A DNA stretch of 63,661 nucleotides from Bacillota bacterium (lineage in GTDB: Bacteria > Bacillota > Clostridia > Peptostreptococcales > Anaerovoracaceae): NCBI GenBank assembly GCA_017556505.1, contig JAFYNS010000096.1, positions 1 through 63,661 of the forward strand. The letters are read 5' to 3'. Every line of letters begins with the position of its first letter. The stretch's first letter is position 1. Below, piece by piece: positions 42,716-51,323 of the stretch. Under the pieces are notes generated by a model. The model was not told where the DNA came from and did no database searches. It saw nothing but the letters and a program-made list of their open reading frames with translations. A program made the translations under genes and the position numbers.

Positions 42716-44245
42716 ATGGAATCTTTAAGCTACAAGCAGCAGGCACTTATTGCCACTGCATACGATTTTTATCATCACTCACTCTCCGGTCATATCCAGT
42801 ATGACCAGAAGAGCATGGACCGTGTCCTTCAGCTGACACCACGGCGCAGAAAATACCTGCCGCCGGAAGCGGGAACCGGTCAGAATACGCTGCACCTGGA
42901 CTGCTCCGGATTTTGCTTCGCAGCGTATTACCAGACCTTTGGTTTCGAACTGCCCTCCGACCTGACATGGCACATGATGGCACTGCTGAGACCTCGGGTA
43001 TATTACTATGAACGCACCTATAGCGAAACCGCGGAAGACCGCGCCAAAATCGCAGAGGAATTCCTTTCCTGCCTGCAGCCCGGAGACCTGATTAATATGC
43101 TGGTTCAGGGCAATGGCGGTCACATCATGATGTATATCGGCGATGGAAAGTACATGCACTGTACATCCGGACCTGGCCGTGGCATCGACTATAGTTATGA
43201 CTATTCCAGGAAAAAAAATCAGGACCGTCCGGCCGGCGGCATCCGTCTCGACCTGGCAAAATATCTGGTCACCGAGACACCGGAAGGCGAACCGAACGAC
43301 TCTCACTACTTCTTTGAAGCGAAGTGGCGGTCTATCGGTATTACCCGGCCGCTGGAACTGGTGGGCGATGTAACTCCGCAGGCTGAAATCCGTCTGAATC
43401 AGTTCCATGGACTCTGGGCAGGTGTGGAATCCACCCATCCGGGTGCACATCATGCCGTAAGCGGAGGCGCTGCAGAATATCAGGTGATTCTGAAGAATCT
43501 CTCTGAAGAATCCAAAGATGCACAGGTTACTTTTAAGGCAGCTGCCGGAAGCCACCTGGTAGGCGCCCATAAGGTTAACATCAAGCTGCAGGCCGGCGAA
43601 GAAAAAACCGTAAGATTCCCTGTAGTAGCAGATGCGGATTACAGAAAGCAGATTAAGCTGGAAGGCCCTGAAGTTACGGTAAACGATCTGAACATCTGGA
43701 CCCAGCCAATTCTCATTGGAAACTCCATGGAAGATGAAGAAGTGAAATGGATCAGCTCCGTGGTGAAGAAACGCATGGGTGAAGGTGCAGATGCTGTGAA
43801 AGCAGCGGCAGAAGCCTACGGACAGTTCGGAATCGAAATGGAACCACGAAAAGAAGAGTATCTCTTTACTCATTTCTGCCTCCATGATGCGGTGGGCGGC
43901 ACCGATGTGGTCTCCAGACGTCCGCAGAACCCTCACCAGGATCTGGCAGTATATTCATACTTTGGAGGAACCGGCACAATTACCCCGGAAATGGGCAGTT
44001 CCACCGGTATCCGTACCACCAGAATCAGTATGCGTGATCTGATGGCAGGAGACATTATCCTCTGCAGTAATGACGTTTTCGGCAGGCGCAGCTATGCATG
44101 CTTCTATGACGGCGAAAGCCTGACAGGAAGCTTCGATGCAGGCGAGGATATGAAAACCATCACAGGCGAAGAAATGGCCGCTTTTGTGGACAGCCTCTTC
44201 GGCAGATTCTGCTGGATTGTGCTGAGACCATGGCTTGGAAAATAA
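42716..44245 (+). CDS. Cytosolic NlpC/P60-like cysteine peptidase with beta-sandwich domain (copy 1)
   Basis: 509 residues from the ATG at 42716 (AAGGAA upstream). N-terminal NlpC/P60 core: catalytic Cys63 in HLDCSGF, His in GNGGHIMMYIGDGKYMH and a third polar residue after it. A beta-sandwich like the DUF11/CARDB type follows (EYQVILKNLSEESKDAQVTF, residues about 250-350). The C-terminal third again resembles a degenerate NlpC/P60 lobe (LMAGDIILCSNDVFGRRSY). No signal peptide, unlike the cell-wall peptidases of this family. It probably cleaves or amidates an imported peptide. Paralogue of the next gene. Confidence 0.7.
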   Translation: MESLSYKQQALIATAYDFYHHSLSGHIQYDQKSMDRVLQLTPRRRKYLPPEAGTGQNTLHLDCSGFCFAAYYQTFGFELPSDLTWHMMALLRPRVYYYERTYSETAEDRAKIAEEFLSCLQPGDLINMLVQGNGGHIMMYIGDGKYMHCTSGPGRGIDYSYDYSRKKNQDRPAGGIRLDLAKYLVTETPEGEPNDSHYFFEAKWRSIGITRPLELVGDVTPQAEIRLNQFHGLWAGVESTHPGAHHAVSGGAAEYQVILKNLSEESKDAQVTFKAAAGSHLVGAHKVNIKLQAGEEKTVRFPVVADADYRKQIKLEGPEVTVNDLNIWTQPILIGNSMEDEEVKWISSVVKKRMGEGADAVKAAAEAYGQFGIEMEPRKEEYLFTHFCLHDAVGGTDVVSRRPQNPHQDLAVYSYFGGTGTITPEMGSSTGIRTTRISMRDLMAGDIILCSNDVFGRRSYACFYDGESLTGSFDAGEDMKTITGEEMAAFVDSLFGRFCWIVLRPWLGK

Positions 44246-44257
44246 AGGGGAATTACA

Positions 44258-45805
44258 ATGAAAGACATTCGAGTGGAAGCACTGATGGCAGTTGCGGATG
44301 ACTTTTATAAAAATAACGAACACATTCAGTATGATCAGCTAAGTATGGACCGGTATGTGCAGATTTCCTCACGGCGGAGAAAGTTTTTCCCGCCTGAGGC
44401 TGGCACTTCCCAGTGTGCACATCATCTGGACTGCTCGGCATTCTGTTCTGCAGTATATTATCAGGCACTGGGCATGGAGCTTCCTCATGACATCACCTGG
44501 CACATGTATGAACTCATGGAGCCGGTGGTATATAAATACGAAAGAACCTTCGATGAGACTTACGAAGAGAAGCTGCGGATTGCAGCGGAACTGGAAGAAG
44601 TGATTCAGCCTGGTGACCTGATTACCATGCTTCATCAGGGACAGTCAGGTCATATCATGCTGGCCATTGAGGATGGCAAGTTCATCCACTGCATTCCTAC
44701 AGTCAGAAGTGCCGGCCTCAGCAGTTACAATTATGCGGAGCGCACCGATAAGCGGGAACGCTTCGGCCTGATGATCAGCGATCTGACCGATATCACCCGT
44801 GTTCTGCCTGATGCAGAAGCGGTAGATCCGGCCAACTTCCCACGCCTGAACCTCTTTGCACCGCGTGAAACCAAAATCGTAATTCACCGACCGTGGGTTC
44901 TGGCAGAAGGACCAACCGACCAGGCCATGATTCGTATGGGTGCATACAAAGGCCTGATTTCCGGAGTGGAATCCTCCCATCCGGGCGGCCAGCAGGCAGC
45001 CTGCGGCGACGTGCTGGAATACAGAGTGCGTGTGAAGAACACTTCCGACGCTCCAAAATCCGCAGCTGTGGAATTCACCGCTCCGGCAGGAACGTCATTT
45101 GGCGGCGAACAGACCTGTGAGGCAGTGCTGGAAGCAGGAGAAGAAAAGGTATTCACCTTCGGTGTCATCGTGGAAGCCGCTGACAGAAGTATGGCATACC
45201 TGGAAGCGCCGCTGGTGAAGGTAAATGGTCTGAACATTCATGCGAAAAAGGTTCTGCTGGGCAGAGGAGTTGACGCGGCAGACCGGGCAGCTCTGGTCAG
45301 TGAAATGAGAGAAGCACTGGCAGCCGGCCGTGAAGTAATTGAAGCAGCATCCGAAGCCTACGGAAGACGGGGAATCCGCCTGAACAGCTCGAAAAAGAAC
45401 TGTATCGGCAGCTTCTTCCATAAATTCGATACCATGGCCAAGGAAAACAACAACATCCTGATTCGAAAGGAACAGAAGCCGTGGGTGGATCTGGCAGCTT
45501 ACAGCCTTTTTGGCGGTAAGAGTGTAGTCAGCGGTGAAGTGCTGAACTATCCGTGGATTCGAACCACAGAAATCAGCTCCCGGGATCTGATGGCAGGGGA
45601 TATCATTCTTTGCGGAAACGATGTGTTCGGAAAGCAGACTCACGCCATGTTCTTTACCGGTGATAGCCTGATCGGTGCACCGGAACAGGGACTGTCCAAT
45701 GTGGAACTTACCGGTGAAGCAATGGAAAAATTCATCATCACCCTCTTCGGGCGCTGTGTGTGGATTGTCCTGAGACCATGGAACGGCCTGAATGACGGGC
45801 AGTAA
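44258..45805 (+). CDS. Cytosolic NlpC/P60-like cysteine peptidase with beta-sandwich domain (copy 2)
   Basis: 515 residues. Same architecture as the gene before it: Cys59 in HLDCSAF, then GDLITMLHQGQSGHIMLAIEDGKFIHC, a beta-sandwich (EYRVRVKNTSDAPKSAAVEF) and a terminal degenerate lobe (DLMAGDIILCGNDVFGKQTHA). Tandem duplication with clear divergence, since the sequences between motifs differ substantially; the two may have different specificities or form a heterodimer. It begins 12 bases after copy 1 (RBS AAAGGGGAA). No signal peptide. Confidence 0.7.
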   Translation: MKDIRVEALMAVADDFYKNNEHIQYDQLSMDRYVQISSRRRKFFPPEAGTSQCAHHLDCSAFCSAVYYQALGMELPHDITWHMYELMEPVVYKYERTFDETYEEKLRIAAELEEVIQPGDLITMLHQGQSGHIMLAIEDGKFIHCIPTVRSAGLSSYNYAERTDKRERFGLMISDLTDITRVLPDAEAVDPANFPRLNLFAPRETKIVIHRPWVLAEGPTDQAMIRMGAYKGLISGVESSHPGGQQAACGDVLEYRVRVKNTSDAPKSAAVEFTAPAGTSFGGEQTCEAVLEAGEEKVFTFGVIVEAADRSMAYLEAPLVKVNGLNIHAKKVLLGRGVDAADRAALVSEMREALAAGREVIEAASEAYGRRGIRLNSSKKNCIGSFFHKFDTMAKENNNILIRKEQKPWVDLAAYSLFGGKSVVSGEVLNYPWIRTTEISSRDLMAGDIILCGNDVFGKQTHAMFFTGDSLIGAPEQGLSNVELTGEAMEKFIITLFGRCVWIVLRPWNGLNDGQ

Positions 45806-45859
45806 GATTTTGTTTATAATTTAGTTCATTATAAAAATGCAAAGCTGGAGGTAGCAAAT

Positions 45860-47206
45860 ATGCGTTATGAAACAACATACAAGTTAGAGGATTTCGTCCT
45901 CAACACTCAGTGGGAAGACCTGCCGAAAGAGGTACAGGAAAGACTGAAGGGCTGTCTGGTGGACCTGATGGGTGCACTGGTAGTAGGAAGCCGTTCCGAA
46001 CAGTTTGAAGTGGGTCTGAAGGTTGCTGAAACCATGTTCCACAGAGGAGAAAGAGAAATTCCTGTAGTAGGTTCCGACAAGAAGTTCAACATGTACGGTG
46101 CAGCTGCTGCTATGGGTCATTCTTCCAATGCCTATGACATCGATGACGGCCACAATATGACGCGTGCACATCCCGGCACCTCTTTCATCGGTGCTGTTCT
46201 GGCTGCCGCATACGAAAAGAACCTGACCAGAAATGAACTGCTGGCAGTAATGGATGTAGCTTATGAAGTAACCATCCGCGGCGGTGCAGCTATGATGGAA
46301 TACTATCAGTGGGCTCATTCCAGCGGTACTTTCGGTGCACTGGGTGTAGCTGCAGGTGTAGGCAGAATTTACGGTTTCACCAGAGAAGAACTGAACAACG
46401 TTCTGTCCATCGCTGACTTTAACGCACCTCTGGTACCTGGTATCAGAAGCGTGGAATACCCATCCATGAACAAGGACGGTGTACCATTTGGTGTAATGAT
46501 CGGTCTGCTGGCTCTGCACGCTTCCATGTGCGGTTTCGAAGGAAACAAGAACCTGATGGAATCCGATGACCACAAGCACTTCCTGGATGACCTGGGAGAA
46601 AAACACCAGGTTATGGATTTGTACTTCAAGCCTTATACATGCTGCAGATGGGGTCACCCTGCAATCGACGCATGTCTGGAAATCATGAACAACCACAACC
46701 TGACTGCAGAAGATATAGAAAAGGTTACTGTATATACCTTCGAAAAAGCAACCATGCTGTCCAAAATCGTTCCTAAGGAAGTAGACGAAGCACAGTACAA
46801 CATCGCATACCCTGTAGCGGCTGCTCTGATTTACGGTGACTTCGGCTGGGCACAGGTTCGTAAGGAAAGCCTGGGCGATCCTGCTGTAGTGGAAATGATG
46901 AAGAAGCTGAACTTCGAAATCGACCCTGCACTGGACGTACAGTTCCCTGCCAAGAGAATCTGCCGTGCAGAAATCGTAACCAAGGATGGCAGAACTCTGG
47001 TATCCAGCGAATGCGAACCTCGCGGTGAAGCTCACGAAAACATCCAGGTAGACTGGCTGTGCGATAAGTTCCGCAGAATTACCGGTCCGGTTCTGACCAG
47101 CGAATGTCAGGAAAAGATCATGGGAATGATCTGCGGCGAAGAAAACGTTCCTGTAAGAGCAATTGTTGACGAAATCAATAAGGCAGAATACTGGAAGGAC
47201 CTGTAG
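45860..47206 (+). CDS. MmgE/PrpD family protein
   Basis: 448 residues. MmgE/PrpD features: HSSNAYDIDDGHNMTRAHPG (active-site region), GRIYGFTREELNNVLSIAD, FKPYTCCRWGHPAIDACLEI and the lid KVTVYTFEKA. Known members include 2-methylcitrate dehydratase, cis-aconitate decarboxylase and iminodisuccinate epimerase. Next to amino-acid-dehydrogenase genes and a peptide-type transporter, an epimerase or eliminase acting on an amino-dicarboxylate conjugate is plausible, but this is inference. Eleven bases precede the next gene, so it is in one unit with EBP2. High-expression codon use. Confidence 0.8.
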   Translation: MRYETTYKLEDFVLNTQWEDLPKEVQERLKGCLVDLMGALVVGSRSEQFEVGLKVAETMFHRGEREIPVVGSDKKFNMYGAAAAMGHSSNAYDIDDGHNMTRAHPGTSFIGAVLAAAYEKNLTRNELLAVMDVAYEVTIRGGAAMMEYYQWAHSSGTFGALGVAAGVGRIYGFTREELNNVLSIADFNAPLVPGIRSVEYPSMNKDGVPFGVMIGLLALHASMCGFEGNKNLMESDDHKHFLDDLGEKHQVMDLYFKPYTCCRWGHPAIDACLEIMNNHNLTAEDIEKVTVYTFEKATMLSKIVPKEVDEAQYNIAYPVAAALIYGDFGWAQVRKESLGDPAVVEMMKKLNFEIDPALDVQFPAKRICRAEIVTKDGRTLVSSECEPRGEAHENIQVDWLCDKFRRITGPVLTSECQEKIMGMICGEENVPVRAIVDEINKAEYWKDL

Positions 47207-47217
47207 AAAGGAAACTC

Positions 47218-48627
47218 ATGGGCGATATTGAAAAGCTCTTTAAGGACAAGGGATACATCGAAGGGATTACCATCATCAATGTAGAAGGTGAGATTCTGTT
47301 CTCGGCCAAGTTCAACAGCAAGATGAGTCAGAACCCTGTGAACTACGAGACGGTGGGGAAGAAGTTCCTTGATGTGTACGAAAATCTGGATGAATACAAC
47401 AGCAGCACATACCGGGCCATGCGAAATGGTGCACCTGTATATGTAGAAGATCAGGAACTGGTCAGTGCAGGCAAGGAACCCATCCATATTTCATCCCTGT
47501 CCGTTCCTATAAAAAGCGGCGGCTCCATTGTCGGAGCCATCGACCTTTCTGTTACTTCAGACGGTCAAAAAAATGAAGATGCTGTTGAAATCCGAGACGA
47601 AGTATTGTATGCTTATAACAAGGTGGAAAGCCTCCACCGCGGTGATGACAAGGCCATCTACAACCTGGATGATATCCAGACATGTGACCCGAAGATGATT
47701 GAGCTGAAGGACAACGTGAAGAAGTTCGCACAGTCCGACCTGCCGGTTCTCATTTACGGTGAAACCGGAACAGGGAAAGAACTGGTGGCTCACTCTATTC
47801 ATCAGTGCAGCCGGAGGGCGAATAAACCTTTTGTGGTGCAGAACTGTGCATCCATTCCGGCCAATCTGATTGAAAGTATCCTCTTTGGTACATCAAAGGG
47901 TGCATTCACCGGGGCTGTGGACAACATGGGACTGCTGGAGCTTGCGGACGGAGGAACTCTGTTTCTGGATGAAATCAACTCCATGCCGATGGAACTGCAG
48001 CCTAAAATTCTCCGTGTGATTCAGGACGGTACCTTCCGCCGTGTGGGCGGTAAGGAAGTCCATCATGTGGACGTAAGGATTGTATCTTCCACCAACGAGA
48101 AGCTGGAAAGCATCATTGGCGAAAACCGGTTCCGTCCGGACCTGTACTACCGGCTGGCAGTGCTGGTGCTGGAAATTCCGGGGCTGAGCGAACGCAAGAA
48201 GGATATTCCGGTGCTGACCAACTACTTTATCGGACGGTACAGCAGCATGTTCGGCCGTAAAATCCGCAAGGTTTCTCCTGACGTATACGATGTACTGGCC
48301 AGGTGTCAGTGGCCCGGCAACGTGAGAGAGCTGGAAAGCGTGGTGGCTTCGGCTGTATGCATGGCGGACGAGCTGGCGGAAACTCTGGAGTACAGACATT
48401 TTGCCAACCGTCTCAACTTCGCACAGAAGGAAGAGATTCCGGTGGCATTCCCGGAAACCAAGGATTCACAGACCGATCTGTCGGATCTGGTATCCGGATA
48501 TGAAAAGACTCTGATTCGGAAAGCACTTTCCGAGTCTGAGGGGAACATAACCAAAGCTGCGGCACTGCTGAATGTACCGCGGCAGACCCTGAGCCGAAAG
48601 GTGAGGGAATACGGACTGCAGGACTGA
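47218..48627 (+). CDS. Sigma-54 enhancer-binding protein with N-terminal sensor domain (EBP2)
   Basis: 469 residues. Residues 1-about 120 form a PAS/GAF-like sensor (ITIINVEGEILFSAKF, VPIKSGGSIVGAIDLSV). AAA+ domain: Walker A GETGTGKE (about 181-188), canonical GAFTGA (228-233), FLDEIN, FRPDLYYRLAVLVLEIP. A Fis-like helix-turn-helix ends the protein (NITKAAALLNVPRQTLSRKV). RBS AAAGGAAACTC, 11 bases after the MmgE/PrpD stop. It probably senses a pathway metabolite and activates the -24/-12 promoter directly downstream. Confidence 0.92.
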   Translation: MGDIEKLFKDKGYIEGITIINVEGEILFSAKFNSKMSQNPVNYETVGKKFLDVYENLDEYNSSTYRAMRNGAPVYVEDQELVSAGKEPIHISSLSVPIKSGGSIVGAIDLSVTSDGQKNEDAVEIRDEVLYAYNKVESLHRGDDKAIYNLDDIQTCDPKMIELKDNVKKFAQSDLPVLIYGETGTGKELVAHSIHQCSRRANKPFVVQNCASIPANLIESILFGTSKGAFTGAVDNMGLLELADGGTLFLDEINSMPMELQPKILRVIQDGTFRRVGGKEVHHVDVRIVSSTNEKLESIIGENRFRPDLYYRLAVLVLEIPGLSERKKDIPVLTNYFIGRYSSMFGRKIRKVSPDVYDVLARCQWPGNVRELESVVASAVCMADELAETLEYRHFANRLNFAQKEEIPVAFPETKDSQTDLSDLVSGYEKTLIRKALSESEGNITKAAALLNVPRQTLSRKVREYGLQD

Positions 48628-48710
48628 TTTTGAGCAGAAAACTGCTGGGCCGCTCAGTTTTGAGCGCCATAAAACGGTCGCAGGACGGGTAAATATGCTC
48701 ATATTTGAGC
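48628..48710. promoter_or_regulatory. Upstream activating sites for EBP2
   Basis: Two 14-base palindromes, GCTCAGTTTTGAGC (48652-48665) and GCTCATATTTGAGC (48697-48710), and one half site TTTTGAGC (48628-48635). Consensus GCTCANNTTTGAGC. Centres are 45 bases apart and about 70 and 117 bases from the -24 element, typical for sigma-54 activators. Confidence 0.75.
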
Positions 48711-48774
48711 GATATGTGGCTGGAGCAATGGACGAAAACGTTGGAATTTCAATGTTTTGCTGAAAATTAAAAGT

Positions 48775-48790
48775 TGGCACATATCTTGCT
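48775..48790 (+). promoter_or_regulatory. Sigma-54 (-24/-12) promoter 2
   Basis: TGGCAC (48775-48780), ATATC, TTGCT (48786-48790): perfect match to TGGCAC-N5-TTGCW. It drives the alanine-dehydrogenase-like gene at 48865. Confidence 0.88.
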
Positions 48791-48864
48791 CTTATATAAG
48801 ATATAACTATTTAAACCAAATCAATCTTGAAATTTATCTATGTTGAGAAGGGAGAAAGAAAGAA

Positions 48865-50034
48865 ATGAAATTTGGTGTTTTAAAGGATATTAAAGTTGGT
48901 GAATACAGAGTAATCGCTACTCCTGCAGAAGTTGGTGCTATCGTAGGCGACGGTCACGAAGTATACGTAGCAAGCAATGCAGGTTATGCTGCTGGTTTCG
49001 ACGATGCTGAATACGCTGCTGCTGGTGCAACAGTTCTGGCTACAAACGAAGAAATCTGGGCAACTTGCGATTTCGTAGCAAAGGTTAAGGAAATCGAACC
49101 TTCCGAATACGACCTGATGAGAGAAGGTCAGTATATCTACACCTGTATTCACCCAGCTGGTCATAGAGAAGAAGTTGATGCTCTGCTGGAAAAGAAGGTT
49201 ATTTCCATCACAGCAGAAGACTCTCACAGATACGGTTCCCCTAACTGCGAAGCAGCAGGTAAGGGCGGTGCTTTCATGGGCCTGTGGGCTATGTGCTCCA
49301 CTAACGGCGGTTCCGGTAAGTTCGTAAGCGGTCTGGGTGCTGCTCCTGGTATCAAGGCTCTGGTTTGCGGCTGCGGCGTTGTAGGTAAGGGTGCTATCGA
49401 AGTTCTGGTAACCATGGGTGCATGGGTAACTGTAGCTGACATCAACATCGGTGCTTTAAGAGACATCGCTACCAAGTACGATGGCAGAGTAAACACCATC
49501 ATCTCCAACAGATACAATATTGCGAAGGAACTGCCTTCTACCGACCTGGTAATCAACTGCGTAAGATGGCCTAAGAACGCTACTGAACCTATGATCACCA
49601 GAGAAATGGTAAGATCCATGAGAAGAGGTTCTGTAATCGTAGACGTTTCCAACGACGAAGGTTGTATCGAAACATTCCACGAAACTACTCACGAAGATCC
49701 TATCTACACTGAAGAAGGCGTTGTTCACTACTGCGTATCCAACATCCCTGGTGCATTCGCAGGTTCCACTTCTCAGGCTTATGCTGCAGGTGTTCTGCAC
49801 CACTTCAGAAACATCATGAACCTGGGTCTGGCAGAAGCTTGCGTAAGAGACGGCTTCCTGAGAAGATCTCTGACTACTTACAAGGGTTACCTGACTCACG
49901 AAGAAACTTCCGGTATCCAGAACAGACCATGGGTTAAGCCTGAAGTAATTCTGGGCATTGCAGACAGACAGTTAGACTATGCTCCAGCTCCAACTGTAAC
50001 CAAGTCTGACAACTTCTACGAAGAATTCAAGTAA
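48865..50034 (+). CDS. Alanine dehydrogenase-like protein (sigma-54 dependent)
   Basis: 389 residues, slightly longer than Ald (about 370). N-terminus MKFGVLKDIKVGEYRVIATPAEVGAIVGDGHEVYV follows the AlaDH/PNT pattern, Lys and His residues of the catalytic site can be aligned (VAKVKEIEPSEYDLM, YTCIHPAGHRE), and the Rossmann site is CGCGVVGKGAIEVLVTMG. Differs from true Ald in the middle, so another amino acid may be the substrate. Cytosolic; would oxidatively deaminate an amino acid to its oxo acid with NAD. Extreme codon bias marks very high expression. RBS AGAAGGGAGAAAG. Single-gene unit closed by a terminator. Confidence 0.75.
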   Translation: MKFGVLKDIKVGEYRVIATPAEVGAIVGDGHEVYVASNAGYAAGFDDAEYAAAGATVLATNEEIWATCDFVAKVKEIEPSEYDLMREGQYIYTCIHPAGHREEVDALLEKKVISITAEDSHRYGSPNCEAAGKGGAFMGLWAMCSTNGGSGKFVSGLGAAPGIKALVCGCGVVGKGAIEVLVTMGAWVTVADINIGALRDIATKYDGRVNTIISNRYNIAKELPSTDLVINCVRWPKNATEPMITREMVRSMRRGSVIVDVSNDEGCIETFHETTHEDPIYTEEGVVHYCVSNIPGAFAGSTSQAYAAGVLHHFRNIMNLGLAEACVRDGFLRRSLTTYKGYLTHEETSGIQNRPWVKPEVILGIADRQLDYAPAPTVTKSDNFYEEFK

Positions 50035-50100
50035 GAATTCGCGTAAATGTGTTAATTCGGAAGAATTTTAGCTTCTTCATTATTTTCACACGAATTATAA

Positions 50101-50137
50101 AGAAACCATCTCCTTCGGGAGATGGTTTCTTTTTTTG
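50101..50137. terminator. Bidirectional terminator
   Basis: AGAAACCATCTCC (50101-50113), loop TTCG, GGAGATGGTTTCT (50118-50130), then TTTTTT. Serves the alanine-dehydrogenase-like gene and possibly the convergent capA. Confidence 0.9.
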
Positions 50138-50157
50138 TAATATTCATCTGCTGCTGT

Positions 50158-51273
50158 TTACTGCCGCAGGTAGTCTGTCAGTTTGCGGTCTGCAAGACGC
50201 CAGTATCCCAGACGGTAGAGGAGTCTGCCGCGGAGGAGTTCCATGGCGATATCACGGCCGAACCAGCCGATGTCATTTTTAATCCACTGATACCAGCTGA
50301 AATCTTTTTTATATTCGTTCAGATAGATGCTGGCAATGCGGTCGGTCAGCACGTAGTTCCAGCAGCCAAGGGGCCATACCAGACGGAAGAGTTTTTCCGG
50401 AATATCGGTAAAGATGGCTGTCGGTTCACATACAGAGATACGTCCTGCTTCGCGGTCCACACGGGTGGAAAGATGGTCCCAGGTAATTTTATCTTCTGTA
50501 ATGTGCAGCCGCACCAGTTCCCCGTATTCTGTGTGCTTCTGACGCCTCTGATAGTCCGTATCAAAGACGAAATTGCCGAGGGAATAGAAGATTACCTTAT
50601 CTCCCAAAATCTCGTAATTCTGGACCGTATGGGAGTGATGAGAGATGATGATATCGGCACCGTAATCCAGGAACTGGTGGTACATTTTCCGCACGTAAGG
50701 CAGCGGCATACTTGCAAACTCTTCGCCACCGTGGACGATCAGGATGCACCAGCGGTTTCTGGATTTGATATCCCGGATATAACCTGTAATCTTTTCCGGT
50801 TCATCGTAGGTGATGCAGCCGGGTTTGTCGGGACCTGCCTTCAGGAAGTCCTTGTGGTAAACCACACTCATGATTCCGATGCCGCCGCATTCAGGCAGTT
50901 CAACAGGACGTGCCGCTTCTTCATCATTGAATCCGGCGCCGACCGTACGGATTCCGTTTTCTGCAGCGATCCGCAGGGTATCTTCCAGGCCTTCTTTGCC
51001 GCAGTCCATCACGTGGTTGTTTGCCAGAGTCCAGATATCTGTATTCAGTCTTTTCAGCCAGCCAAGGACCTTCGGAGAGTTCACGTGGGTCAGCGAACCT
51101 GCTTTGCCGGTAAAAGCCCCGTCGGTAACAGGGGCTTCAATATTGGCCGCTACGTGATCTGAAGAGGACAGAAAGTCCACGATTTCCTGGTCCATCAGGT
51201 CTTCGCGCTGCCAGCTATCTGCAAAATATTTAGAAAAGGCGATGTCGCCGGTAAAGGCAATAGTAGTTTTCAT
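50158..51273 (-). CDS. CapA family protein (PGA-synthesis type metallophosphatase fold)
   Basis: 371 residues. CapA/PgsA-like metallophosphoesterase motifs: AFTGDIAFSKYF, HVAANIEAPVTDG, TLANNHVMDCGKEGLEDT and SHHSHTVQNYEILGDKVIFYSLGNFVFD. The family is linked to poly-gamma-glutamate synthesis or capsule formation, but many members are of unknown function. No signal peptide is visible, which is unusual for PgsA-type proteins. Monocistronic, next to the GntR gene but separated from it by a terminator. Confidence 0.8.
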   Translation of the reverse strand: MKTTIAFTGDIAFSKYFADSWQREDLMDQEIVDFLSSSDHVAANIEAPVTDGAFTGKAGSLTHVNSPKVLGWLKRLNTDIWTLANNHVMDCGKEGLEDTLRIAAENGIRTVGAGFNDEEAARPVELPECGGIGIMSVVYHKDFLKAGPDKPGCITYDEPEKITGYIRDIKSRNRWCILIVHGGEEFASMPLPYVRKMYHQFLDYGADIIISHHSHTVQNYEILGDKVIFYSLGNFVFDTDYQRRQKHTEYGELVRLHITEDKITWDHLSTRVDREAGRISVCEPTAIFTDIPEKLFRLVWPLGCWNYVLTDRIASIYLNEYKKDFSWYQWIKNDIGWFGRDIAMELLRGRLLYRLGYWRLADRKLTDYLRQ

Positions 51274-51290
51274 GATACTTACCTCGATAC

Positions 51291-51317
51291 GAAAAAAGCC
51301 CGCAGGAAATACGGGCT
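51291..51317 (-). terminator. Terminator after the GntR gene
   Basis: On the minus strand GAGCCCG and GCGGGCTTTTTTCG form the stem with TATTTCCT in the loop. It ends the fumarase-GntR operon. Confidence 0.85.
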
Positions 51318-51323
51318 CAGTTG

